The position numbers and the translations under genes were made by a program. Under the pieces are notes generated by a model. It was given only the letters and a program-made list of their open reading frames with translations, did not search any database and was not told where the DNA came from. Below are positions 23,609-34,619 of a DNA stretch of 64,000 bases, piece after piece. Source of the DNA: Chlorocebus sabaeus (taxonomy: Eukaryota > Chordata > Mammalia > Primates > Cercopithecidae); NCBI RefSeq assembly GCF_047675955.1, contig NC_132923.1:88409137-88473136 (forward strand), in the 5' to 3' direction. Position 1 is the stretch's first letter, and each line of letters begins with the position of its first letter.

Positions 23609-23962
23609 TGATAAGGTTTGGCTGGGTTCCCATCCAAATCTCAACTTGAATTGTATCTCCCAGAATTCCCACGTGTTGTAGGAGGGATCCAGGGGAAGGA
23701 AATTGAATCATAGGGGCCTGTCTTTCTCATGCTATTCTCGTGATAGTAAATAAGTGTCATGAGATCTGATGGGTTTATCAGGGGTTTCTGCTTTTGCTTT
23801 TTCCTCATTCTGTCTTGCCACCACCCTGTAAGAAGTGCCTTTCACCCTCAGCCATGATTGCAAAACCTCCCCAGCTGTGTGGAACTGTAAGTCTAATTAA
23901 ACCTCCTTTTCTTCCCAGTCCCGTGTGTGTCTTTATCAGCAGCATGAAAATGGACTAATGCG
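23609..23962 (+). mobile_element. THE1 element, 3' LTR
   Basis: 354 bp, from TGATAAGGTTTGGCTGGG to GGACTAATGCG (consensus end ACTAATACA, here mutated). It is followed by AACAC, the partner of AACAT upstream. With the 5' LTR and internal part it forms a complete element of 2,236 bp. The two LTRs differ at many positions, consistent with an old insertion. Confidence 0.92.
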
Positions 23963-24339
23963 AACACTCTTATTATTACAGTGATAATGAAGCTTCAGGT
24001 TCTAGATGGTACAGTTATAATTTGCTTAGCATGTTTTATCAGCATAAGTCCTTGGGCAGTTTTATATAATTTCTCTTGCTAAACTGTATTACCATATAGT
24101 GGAGGAAAAATGAACCTTTATTATGTCAAGCCACTGATTTTCAAACTTAATTTGCTACTGCAGTATTACCTAACATGCTATAGTGTAGACTAATGTAGTG
24201 TGTATTATTGTCTTTGATAGGATCATCTATAAATTTCCACACATATAAATATTATTTGCAGTAAAGTCTTGTTAGCTATCCTTTAGCAAGTTAAGGAAGT
24301 TCCCTTGAAATGCCTTGTGTGAATAGAATATATATATTA

Positions 24340-24630
24340 ATAATGAATGGATATTGAATATCATCAAATGCTTTTTCCAGCACCTGTTGAGATGACAATT
24401 TTTTTATGGTGAATTGATAAATGTTCTAATGATAATCCATCCTTGTATTATTTGAATAAAGTGCCTTGTCATGTTTTGTTCTTTTAGCTTATTATTTAGC
24501 ATTCCTGAATTAAAATAATTTAGTTGTGATTTTTCCATATGTGGCCACAGCTGAGGGTGGCCTATAATTATCCTTTCTTGTACTGTCCTTGAATGGGTTG
24601 GTAGCATTGTTGTGATCACATTGTAACTTT
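24340..24630 (-). mobile_element. Ancient L1M ORF2 fragment
   Basis: Reverse L1 ORF2 words: ATTGAATATCATCAAATGC, TTATGGTGAATTGATAAATG and CAATGTTC-like remnants, then CTTGAATGGGTTGGTAGCA. Diverged. Confidence 0.45.
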
Positions 24631-24839
24631 AGCTGGGAATGTTTTCTTTCTTTCTCAGAAAGTTTGTCAGTTTGCTCTTTAGCTGTGTATATTGGATTAT
24701 TGGTAAATTGTATTGTGAGCCCATCCTTTGTGGGACTTTCCTTGTAGAAATCCTGTTAGGCTTGGGCTATGAGAGTTTGCAACTTGTTCCTGCCATAGAT
24801 CCCTCATATATAATTGGTCCGGAACCCCTACTGCTTAAC

Positions 24840-24970
24840 AGCTGTTTGATTTTGCTTTTATTTTCTTACCAATAAAGTACAGGTAATAAAAATGTCTACC
24901 TCATTAGGTTGTTGTGAGGATTTAAAAAGTTATTTCTATGTAAGTGAATAGAACAGTGGTCTAAAAGGGG
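24840..24970 (+). repeat. MIR SINE 3' half
   Basis: GTCTACCTCATTAGGTTGTT and GTGAGGATTTAAAAAGTTAT match the sense MIR 'tacctcatagggttgttgtgaggatt' segment, ending with AATAGAACAGTGGTC. Confidence 0.7.
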
Positions 24971-25869
24971 AGGAGTTCCCCTCAAGAACTGATATATTTG
25001 GGAATTATTTTCTTATTGTATTATTTTAGAATAGCTTTTAAATTCAGCTTCAGTGAAAAAAAGTACATCCTACTTAAACCAAATCAGATAGTGCACATAC
25101 AAATGTTTAAATCAGATAAGATAGGAATTGATCATTTACTTGACGTAAGATTCACTAAGGAATGTTCTTGGCAAGATTGAGAAACTGATTTCAGTTACCC
25201 ATATCTACTTTTCCCCTTTCAAAACCATACTTTCCTCTGGCCATCCTGCAAGTTGTTCCTGCACTATACTTCTGTCCTATGGTCCTTATTCTCAACTGCT
25301 TCTCAGCTAATTCCATTTGAATTGTTTGTATTTATTTCTGAACTCTTCTGCCCTATGACAGAAGAGAAACTTTAGAGAATAGTGTGTGATATAGGCACTA
25401 TGTAGGCTTACAACAAGTATTTGTTGAGTAACTGAATTTTCTAGTTCCCATTATTTGTAGTAGTAAATTCTCACCCACACTCATTTGACCTTGAGGTTTT
25501 TGTAAATATAACATTTTTATGGCCATTAATATGATTTGTCAACTTACTGTGTAAGCAACTTTTCAGGAATCTTATTACGTAAGTGTGGTATAAAAACACT
25601 ACATATCATAGATTTGAAGAGCATGTCATTAATCACAATGGATTTAGTGTATGAAATTTCCTTTTTTACCTGTACCAGTTTCAGATTAGTTTAAAAATAT
25701 TAGTTATTTTTCCATCTTGATACATTTTAGCATTTGCCATATTGAAACTGTTGCATTTGTGGGTTCATAGAAAGTCATTTAAAAAACTCTTTTCATAAAT
25801 GTTAGAAAAAGGCCTTTTTTATGCTGAAGTGTAAATGCCATACACAGAAGAAAATTATCTTTCATGAGC
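24971..25869 (+). other. SPATA6 intron, nothing firm
   Basis: Unassigned sequence; a short MIR/L2-like tail (AACAAGTATTTGTTGAGTAA) at about 25410-25435. Confidence 0.4.
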
Positions 25870-26055
25870 CAAGCTCTCCACTAGTGTTTTCACTTTTCTT
25901 TCATTTAATTTTTGTGTCAAATCTGTAAGATTATGTCTTCAGTTTATAGGTAACGAAACTAAACCCTCAATAGGGTAAATGACTTGCTCAGGGTCTCATA
26001 AACAGCAGGGATTTGAACTCAAGTTTTTGGATTCTAAGCCAGTATTATTGAAGAT
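25870..26055 (-). repeat. MIR SINE, reverse
   Basis: TAGGTAACGAAACTAAACCC, GGGTAAATGACTTGCTCAGG and GCAGGGATTTGAACTCAAG are the antisense MIR core in order. Confidence 0.7.
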
Positions 26056-26519
26056 ACACTCAAGAAATATAACCCTTCTGTGATGAACTAAAGAGATAAT
26101 ATTCCATTTAACTTTTGAAAGGAAATAATTTAAGGGAAACTCACAAGAGCTATAGAAACATTTTTTAAGCTAAGGCTGAAGGCTTTAAGTTTGAAGTGGA
26201 TTCTTATTAAAGAGACCTGCCCTTTCGTTATACCTCCTAACCCCTTGTTTAGATATAAGACTTTCCAAAACATACACTCTAATTCCATGGAAGGAATACA
26301 TTCTAGCTGTGTTCACATTGCACAATTACTTCATGTCTATTTAGCTGTAATTTCCTTTCTCATTACTTGTCCTTGATGTCTTATATTCTGTATTGTAACT
26401 TTTTTTGAGTTCTGTTATATTTATTTAATACCCGTGATTGTTGTTCCCTGCTTTGTTTGGTACTTTACATGCAGAAGATGCTTAATAAGTATTGAACACT
26501 ATTGAGTTACAGCATTTAA
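26056..26519 (+). other. SPATA6 intron, nothing firm
   Basis: A possible L2/MIR tail (AAGATGCTTAATAAGTATTG) near 26475-26495; otherwise unassigned. Confidence 0.4.
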
Positions 26520-26900
26520 GATTCTTGTACAATGTGCCCCTCCCACCTCTATAATATTCTTTATTACATTCATATAGAAATAGCCAAACTGTTGTTCATT
26601 TTTCACCTTTGCTTATCTTTTCTTGTGCCTTTTTCTTTTTCTGAATGGCTTTTCTCCTCCTTTCCTTTACTTATGGCTTTGATTTCAATTCTGCCTCCTC
26701 AGTGAGACCTCCACCATTAAGACCATTAGAAGTCTTTCATTCCTTTGAATATCTTTTTGCAGTTATTGTCATTGGAATGTGTTTGACACTTCAGCATATC
26801 TTATTGTCATTTATCCTTCTGTATATGCAACGTCTTATCTGGATTGTGAGTTTAAATTTTTGTATTTCTTTAGGTTTGAGTATTAGCTAACATGTTCAAG
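26520..26900 (+). repeat. L2 LINE remnant
   Basis: CTTGTGCCTTTTTCTTTTTC, ATGGCTTTTCTCCTCC, CAGTGAGACCTCCACCATTA and TTATCTGGATTGTGAG follow the L2 3' region order. Strongly diverged; the 81-codon frame here is chance. Confidence 0.5.
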
Positions 26901-27149
26901 AGATTCTCAGTGAATATTCTGATAGAAATTCAGTGGTAGTTACCTATAAAAGGCTTTATATAAAGCATTGCTGACTGGTTTGGGGAGAAAATTTAGCAGA
27001 TAAAAATGAAGTGGTCTGCCATCTAACATGTCTCAATTGACATTGAAATTGATAAAAAGAAAATAATCCAGGCCAAGTGGCTCATATTTGGATATATTCT
27101 AGAAACAACAGTGTGATACCTTCTCCCACTTTCTTTTTCTTTCTTGTCA

Positions 27150-27318
27150 TGTCTTTTTTTTTTTTTTCCTTTTTCTTTGAGACAGAGTCTTGCTATGTCA
27201 CCCAGGCTGGAGTGCAGTGGTGCAATCATAGCTCACTGCAACGTAGAACTCCCGAGCTCAAGTGTTCCTCCTGCCTCCGCCTCCTGAATAGTTGAGACTA
27301 CAGGTGTGAGCTACCTAT
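27150..27318 (-). repeat. Alu left-monomer fragment, reverse
   Basis: T-run, then TTTGAGACAGAGTCTTGCTA, CACCCAGGCTGGAGTGCAG and CAATCATAGCTCACTGCAAC; it ends after one arm at GACTACAGGTGTGAGC. The lack of a second arm suggests a FLAM or a truncated AluJ. Confidence 0.8.
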
Positions 27319-27523
27319 TCTGTGTCTCTTAACATATGCACTTACATTGTTGACCATGAACCTCCTTGATCTTGTTTTTAACATTTACTGTGTTTTTGTT
27401 TTGTCTCTGAATAGCTAAAAATGGAGCAATTTTATTTTCTTCTTCAATCTCGATCACATATTTCTTGTTGGTCAGTTATTGGGGACTGTAACTGACTCAT
27501 TTGCACTATGTTCTATTAGGTGA

Positions 27524-27588
27524 AATTTTCATTAGAATGAAAGCATGATTCTCATTCTAATTTTCATTAGAATGAAAGCATGATTCTC
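27524..27588. repeat. Perfect 30-bp direct duplication, period 35
   Basis: The 30 bp starting AATTTTCATTAGAATGAAAG at 27524 recur identically at 27559, separated by ATTCT. Confidence 0.92.
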
Positions 27589-27689
27589 TCAGCTGACCAC
27601 TGACTTATTATTTGTTGTAATTTTGGAAAATAGTGAAAAGTATGGTAGTGTTGAAGCAAAACCTATGCTGGACTTAGCTTTTAATAACA

Positions 27690-27875
27690 AATGACATACA
27701 TTTATTGGGCAACTAATTTATACATCTAGACATTCTGCAATATAGTTTAAGTAAATAATGGAAGATCTGTAAGCTAGCTGTTATTAACTTTATTTTTCAT
27801 GTGAAGAAATGAGTCTGAGAAGAATTAGATAGCTGTCTAAAAGGTCAAATATTTAACAACTAGCACTGCTGTAAC
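27690..27875 (-). repeat. MIR SINE remnant, reverse
   Basis: ATTTATTGGGCAACTAATTT, TGTGAAGAAATGAGTCTGAG and TTAACAACTAGCACT follow antisense MIR order; diverged. Confidence 0.5.
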
Positions 27876-27884
27876 ATAAACTCT

Positions 27885-29340
27885 TAAAAGCAGGGACTTT
27901 GTTTTGTTCACTATTGCAGTCTCAAAACTTAAGACATGACTGGGACTCAGATATTTGTTAAATGAATCCAGTTCCTCTCCTCTTATTCTCTCTTGAACTC
28001 AACTTCAGATTTTCACTCCTGTCACTCCATTAAAGCTATTTTTGTTGATGTTATCGATGACCTCACTGTTACTAACATCCAAATATCTTGTCTTTTCTAA
28101 CTTGACCTCTCAAGTTATATTTACCCATTAGTTACTCCCCTTCCCTTGAAATTCATTGTTTACTGACTTCCAAAACAACACATTCTCTTGTTTCTTTCCT
28201 TTCTTCCCTGGCTACTCTTCAGTAATGTTTTCTTTTCATCTTTCATGCCTCTAAATATTGGAGTATTCTCAGGGCTAATTCTTCAGATGTTTTCTACTTT
28301 TGATTTACTTTTACTTCCTTGGCAATATCACCCAGTGCAATACCTTTAAATACCACTTAGATGCTAGTAATTACCAATTTATATTTTTGTCCTGGACTTT
28401 TCCCCAAACTCTGCTCTAATACATTGAATTATTAATAGATTAATAGATGTGAAACTTAATATGTCCAAAACTAGACTCCTAATATCTTAATTTTCTATGC
28501 TTACAGTTAGAAGAGCATATCTAATTCATACAAACCCAACCCTTCTAGTTGATTAGGACAGAAAACCTTCGTGTCATCTTTGACATCGAGACCAGTTTCG
28601 ACCTGTTGGCTGTGTCTTCTAAATATATTCTGAATCTGATTACTTCTCACCTCCATTGCAATCTTTCTGGCCCAAGCCAGCATCCTTTTCCAGATTTTAT
28701 TGTAATAGGTTCCTAGCTGATTTCCTGCCGGGACCCTTGGCCCCTCTGCAGACTATTCTCAATATAATAGCCTGGGGTGTCCTATTTATAGAAGGAAAAA
28801 GTCAGGACATGTTTTTCTCTCAGAATAAAAGACTAAATTCTTAAAACCTACCTTTTTGACCTCATTTCTTACTAGTCAGTCCAGCTCCACTGGCTCCCTC
28901 GCTAATATCAAGCATGTCCTCCTACTACTCCCAAGATCTCTGCATTTATTTTTCTCTCTTCTGGCATAGTCTTTCCACAGATAATCTTCGTGACAGGTCT
29001 TATGGTCTTTACTGAGGTCTTCAGGTCTGCGTGAGGTTCCTGCTGACTATCCCATTTAAAATTACAGTTCCTTTCCTGTATACCCTTTTCCATCCCACCC
29101 AGCAGCACTTAACCCCCCTTCTTCTCATGTTACTTAGTATCCTTTAACACACTCTATTCTACTTCTTTATCATGGTGTGTTTTTGTGTTTTACATTTATC
29201 TCTTCTTATTAGAATATATATTTTACCAGAATGTAAGTTCCATAGGAGCAGGAATATATTCATTTGTCTTTCCTTATTTGTTCATGTGTCCATTCCCAGA
29301 ACAAATGAAGTAGTGAATGAGTATTAGACCTGAATTTGAA
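27885..29340 (+). repeat. Long L2 LINE remnant (with an L2 3' end just upstream)
   Basis: At 27892-27970 AGCAGGGACTTTGTTTTGTT and GATATTTGTTAAATGAATCC are an L2 3' tail. From about 27985 a second unit follows: AACTTAATATGTCCAAAACTAG, AGACTATTCTCAATATAATAG, GAGTATTCTCAGGG and AAAGACTAAATTCTTAAAAC (quoted in part). It ends with AGAATGTAAGTTCCATAGGA, the characteristic L2 3' text. At about 1.3 kb it is one of the longest ancient repeats here. No open frame. Confidence 0.6.
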
Positions 29341-29708
29341 TCTAGTTCTGTTTGACCTGATAGCTAAACTAGGCTACCATTTGGTTTATGTGTATATATT
29401 CTTTGTTTTAGATACACACACCCCTATGCAAACCCCACCACTACTCAAAAGCCTTTTGAAGTAATGTCTTATAAATTTTATATATAATGAACTATCTTGA
29501 TATATTTAATATTTAATCTTACACTGACTAATTACTATATTCCAAATTTTATCTTTAAATATAGCTGTGGCATGCATTTGTTTTATTACTTTTATAAAAT
29601 TAGTGTGTGTGCACACACATATTACTACTGTGCATACTGTATTACTATATTTTGTTATATACATGTATATCTGTATGTGTAGATCTATATATATAATTTT
29701 TAAAACAG
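29341..29708 (+). other. SPATA6 intron before exon 29709
   Basis: AT-rich, including TA-rich stretches at 29640-29700. The acceptor context is TATATATAATTTTTAAAACAG, with few pyrimidine C residues. Confidence 0.5.
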
Positions 29709-29893
29709 GTTATCAGGACACCCCATGGGAGAGACTTCGATGACTCTTTAGAAAAGTGTGAAGAGTATTTGAGCCCAAGGTCGTGTAGTAAGCCCCAGCA
29801 TTCAGCGAGGACCTTACTAGTCCATTCAGCACCCTCAACAATGCCAAAGCATTCTCCAAGCCCTGTGTTAAATAGAGCTTCTCTCAGGGAAAG
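29709..29893 (+). CDS. SPATA6: SPATA6 coding exon, 185 bp
   Basis: Acceptor AAAACAG|GTT, donor GAAAG|GTAATT. It enters in phase 0 and leaves in phase 2 (61 codons plus two bases). The peptide begins VIRTPHGRDFDDSLEKCEEY and continues through LSPRSCSKPQHSARTLLVHS to PSPVLNRASLRE, with a split Arg codon. This is the Ser/Pro/Arg-rich part of SPATA6, roughly residues 304-365. The frame joins cleanly to both neighbouring exons. The acceptor is unusually poor: the polypyrimidine tract is short and interrupted by A residues, so recognition may rely on exonic elements (inference). No transposon overlaps the exon. Confidence 0.92.
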
Positions 29894-32853
29894 GTAATTA
29901 TGTGCGGTCTTCATTTCTGTACTCATCTTTGAATAATAAGTATTAGAAGGGAAAGCAGCAATTATGCATGTGAAATGAATATCTATAAAAGTGTAATTTG
30001 ATTTTAAGAGGCTTAAATTGTTTTTGTTTAAAATATATTACATATTAGATAATGTTAGATATTTCTTCCTAGCACAGTTCTCTAGATGTGGGTTTATTCA
30101 CCAGATATGGGTCACATTAACCCCAATTACAGATTATAGTTCTTAAAAGTGAAAAGTAATATATATGATTGTTTTTAGTAGATTCAGAGGAATTTAATTA
30201 TTACAGGCTTGCCTTAAGTGTAAACACAACACAGATTATATTTTTTATTTAGTCATAATGGCTATCTATATATTGTTGGTAGATGGTATCTAGTTTTCTC
30301 AAACAGCCTTCTCCCAACTCCCTAAGAGCATCTTAATCATATAAAGATTCCAACTCTCCGTTTAAAAATGCTATGGCAGCCAGAGTCTGATCCTGTTATA
30401 ATTTGAATGTGAAATAAATAGTTCCTTTTCATATATTTTAAAATTGAAATTGGAAATTCCTTGCCTCTGTCACAAATAGTAATATAGAAAACCATGTTTC
30501 TGTAATAAGTTGAAAAGAAGTCAATCCTGGTGAAAAAAATTATGTAAGTTTTTTTCTATATGTAAGAGAAACACTGTCAACAACGTGGAAATCGATGTAT
30601 CTTTACAACTGGTGTCAGAAAGCGAAAGTAAGCACACCAAATTCCTGTAGTGTATTGGGGTCATCAGGCATAATTAACAAAGATTTAATTACCTGTAGAG
30701 AATATATTGAAAGTTTAACTCAAAACTGATGATTTGAACAACAGTGTGTTAGTTTGGATGCTGTATTAAAACAAATCTATTTTAAACATACAGGTTTATC
30801 TGTTTACTTATTAGCTTTGCAAGCATTCATAATGGATATATGGAGGCATGTTGTAGACCCCAATCCTGAGATACGTCATTTTGATTAAGGTTGCTTCTAG
30901 TTCATTAGAGTCAGGCCTGTGGCGGGGTTGGGAGGGTCATGGAATCGTTAACATAGGTGCACACACAAACAACGTCATCATTAAAAATTCAGGAGAAAAA
31001 CTGGAAGAGAGGTTTTCCTGCTGAAGTTGATAACTTGCGTCTCAGTATCAGGGGACTTTCCTTGATTTCCTCATCTGCCCAGCTGTTTAGACACACAGTT
31101 GGTGCTCCTTTCTTTTTATCAACTTTTAGAAATCATCTCTAGTGATTTTATTGATTAGGTCCTTTATCATCTCTGTAAATTTTCCAGAATTTCTTAAATC
31201 TGTATTTCCTTGGATATGTTTTTATTTACTTTTATAATAAACTTTTATAAATACTTTTACAAATGAGTATTATTTACTTTTATAAATTTATGTTTTTATT
31301 TACTTTTATAAATACTTTTATTTTTCTACCTTTTCACATATTTTGTAGAACTCTCCAATTGTAAACCTACCACTCTAGTACAGTATTAATTTTAGTTCTG
31401 TGTTACTTTATCTTTGTATACAATTTTGTTCCGGCTTTTGACCTCAGTCTTTTCTGGATTGATAAATTTGTCATTGAGGCTATATTCAAAAATTCTTCAT
31501 TGATGACAGTTAAAGTTAGCTGCCCCTTTATTCATATTTCAGTATGGGAAAGGGCTTAGAGTAGATAGCGGTGGCATTTACACATTATTTTCACTCAGGA
31601 TGATAGATGTAGTAAGTTCTTGCTAGAAGAAAATGAGTGATTCTAATGTTAAACATTACCTATTTTAACTATAACTTGAGGAAGGTTAGGTAATTTTAAA
31701 ATAATACAATGGCAATTTAGTTTTGAATTTCCCTATACAAATTAACATTTTATTGGTATACTCTCTGGGGCAGGCATGACAGATAAGGTTTTTTAACTTT
31801 CACTAAAGCAGAACACCTTTGATTTGAGTGTATTTTCTAAATATCTAGATTAGTCTCTAAAGGAAAATAAAATGTCTAAGGCATACTACTAGGAACAAAA
31901 CATTTTATTCTTTTCAACACTCAGTATCGCATCTTTAAATATAAGACATTCTCTGAAATGGCTTTTTCTAGGTCACTAAGCAGTATACTTGTAGGGTGTT
32001 TATACAATCTATTGAAATCAATAAACAATTTAAACCGATATAAATGTTGATTGTATGTTCTAGGCAAAATTGGAAGTTTTGCGTGGGCGCTGTATGACAG
32101 AACATACAGTTATAGGAGTTTATCTGTGTAAATATTTATTGAAATTAAATAAGTTTTCTCTAAGACTGCAGTAAAATGCTGACTCCTTAATCGTGTATAT
32201 AAACAGATTTTTAGAAACTTTCCCAATGGCTTTAATCAAATGAATTTCTTTATTTATAGTAAAGGTGGGTTTTGCTTTGTGCCCGTTTAAGAAATTCCTC
32301 CAGTGAAGTTAGCACAACATAAAATGGTTTCAATTTTGGTTATAAGTGTTATATTTCAGAAGTTGTTTCCTTCTCAATGTGTAAATATTAATAATTTAAA
32401 ATTTGTGTGAAGTTTTGAGTTATTACTAAAATTAGACCAAGAAATACTAGCAAATCTACTGAAAAAGGAGCTGATACTCTTTTGAATCATGCCTAAAGTT
32501 TTGACTTTTATAAATGAAATTAGATTGGCAAGCAGGCATTCCTTATCCCACAGCACAGACTAGTGGATCCTCTAATAGTATCATTGAAGAGATCCAGTGG
32601 ATCCTCACAGCTGAATAGTTGGATCTCAGATTTCCAAGATGTGCTATATATATCGCAAATAACAAAGTCTGCTAATTTATTTTTCATAGGTGCAATAGAA
32701 CTTGCTTTTGCATATACAGGAGATTAAAATTTAGATAATTGATTATTCATTATTTATTGCATTTTTAAGTAGATTATATAAAACATTTATCCTGTTTAGT
32801 GGTTTATACTTTGTATAAACATATGATAATTTTAGCTTTTAAGAACAAACTGG
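29894..32853 (+). other. SPATA6 intron, essentially repeat-free
   Basis: About 3 kb in which I recognise no transposon, only an AT-rich tandem stretch at 31217-31325. A 61-codon frame at 30957-31142 has no family resemblance. Confidence 0.45.
31217..31325. repeat. Imperfect AT-rich tandem repeat
   Basis: The unit TTTATTTACTTTTATAA recurs about three times, with ACTTTTATAAATACTTTTA variants between the copies. Confidence 0.75.
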
Positions 32854-33127
32854 ACTCATGCCTATAATCCCAGCACTTTGGGAGGCCAAAGCGGGCGGAT
32901 CACGAGATCAGGAGTTTGAAACCAGCCTGACCAACATGGTGAAACCTGTCTCTACTAAAAATACAAAAATTAGCCAGATGTAGTGGTGGGCAATCCCAGA
33001 TACTCAGGAGGCTGAGGCAGGAGAATTGCTTGAACCTGGGAGGCGGAGGTTGCAGTGAGCCAAGATTGCGCCATTGCACTCCAGCATGGGTGACAGAGCA
33101 AGACTCCATCTCAAAAAAAAAAAAAAA
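32854..33127 (+). repeat. AluS-like SINE, slightly 5' truncated
   Basis: It starts ACTCATGCCTATAATCCCAG (missing about the first 15 bp), has both arms and a linker, and ends with a 20-base A-run. The flanks AAGAACAAACTGG (32841-32853) and AAGGACAAACTGG (33128-33140) are a 13-bp target duplication with one mismatch. It sits 0.7 kb upstream of the next SPATA6 exon in sense orientation. Confidence 0.9.
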
Positions 33128-33823
33128 AAGGACAAACTGGGAAGAAAAAAAGGCAAAGATTTAAGCAACATAGCAACATTTTACCTATTTCATTATTATA
33201 TGAAATAAAGTCATTTATCTATACTAGTGTCAGTTGTGAATTTGAGAAGGGCATAGGAAAGAGAAAGGGATGCTTTATTTCTTCTTTCACATCTTTAATT
33301 TCAACCCCTAGACTCTAATAATAAAGTCATATTTTTCAGTTTTTTAGATGCATTTATTCATAGCTGAGACTAGAGAGATGATATCATCTGTGTTGAAAAG
33401 AAACCATTTAACTTCTATGTTGCTCTGCATTCTGAAAAAATAAGCATGATTAAATTGTAAATATTTTTATCTATTATATACATTTTGTTTCATTTCATAA
33501 AATTAGGTATTTTTTTCTCAACAGAAAGGAATTTTTTCACATAGCTTAAGGGTATGATTACTAGAGAATAGGAAGGATATGTAAAGGCATTGTACATAGA
33601 ATTACTGTTTTAATATTAAAATCTGTATCTTTAATTAAAGCTCCAGATAATTACATGTGGAAATCATCAGATATGTAGGTATGTTCTCCCAAATGTATGC
33701 CAACCTTTATTCAGACTATTTGGTGAACATATGGTGAAAACTTGATAGTATAGCATAGAATCAGTAGCCTAGAATCAGTACCTGATTTTAGTAATAAAAA
33801 TAAAACTTATTTTATGCCTACAG
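33128..33823 (+). other. SPATA6 intron before exon 33824
   Basis: No repeat recognised. It ends in the acceptor TTATTTTATGCCTACAG. Confidence 0.5.
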
Positions 33824-33923
33824 GTTTCATTCTGACTGGTGTTCACCTTCAAACTGCGATGAGATCCATGACCGGGTAAAAAATGTCTTGAAATCACATC
33901 AGGCTCATCAAAGACATTTATAT
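33824..33923 (+). CDS. SPATA6: SPATA6 coding exon, 100 bp, last one in the window
   Basis: Acceptor GCCTACAG|G, donor TTATAT|GTTAGT. One base completes the Arg codon from the previous exon; 33 codons follow and the exon ends in phase 0. The peptide runs FHSDWCSPSNCDEIHDRVKN then VLKSHQAHQRHLY, predicted to include a short amphipathic helix (CDEIHDRVKNVLKSH). In mammalian SPATA6 roughly 90 more residues follow, beginning with an acidic stretch. I could not find them downstream, so the next intron is at least 30 kb. Confidence 0.92.
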
Positions 33924-34619
33924 GTTAGTTTCTAAAATTTTCTTTTGAAGGCTATTTATAATAGGTCAAGAAAACCACCAAAGATGCCTAAAGCTTATAA
34001 AATTTAGTCACCCGAAAGAAAAAAAGAAAGAAAGCTCAATTTGATGGAAATCAGTGGTTTTGCCCAAGGCAACATATCTAAATTCCTGCTTGACCTAAGT
34101 CATTATGCAAATGTTTGAAATAGACCATCTGAACTATGAAGAGTGTTAGTGATAATTATCTTATAAAGTTTCAGTACATAGTGACTTGATGATAATTATT
34201 TCACAGCCTTCAAAATATGAGAACTCTTGTTTCATGGTTCAGTATAAAGCAATTTCATCTGCTGCAGATATATTTAATTCTAAATGGTAGCATGAGGGGG
34301 TAGTGAGAGGTATGTATTTTGAACAGTTAATTTGTATGTTAATTGAATAAAAGAGGAAAAGAGCAGGTCAGGTTTGTCAGGTTTAATATTACAAAAAAAT
34401 CTATATGAGGATATTTTCTGAGAAAAAGCAGATAAGCATTCATATAAATAACAGCTGGGAAATAATGACAGTACTTTTTTGTGTGTTTGATCTCTTGTTT
34501 CATTCACTAGTTTAAAAAGCAATCATTTATCATCAATGTGTGTTGGACACTAAGATTAGTCTTGGGGGATATAAGGGGTTTATATGACCTTGGGATCAGT
34601 TTTTACAGTTTTAAGTTTC
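33924..34619 (+). other. SPATA6 intron, unassigned
   Basis: No repeat recognised apart from a short (AAAG) run near 34018-34034. Confidence 0.45.

Noticed and set aside
24639..24875. 78-codon hydrophobic forward frame
   Set aside because: Spans the edge of an L1M fragment and a MIR; T-rich codons give false hydrophobicity.
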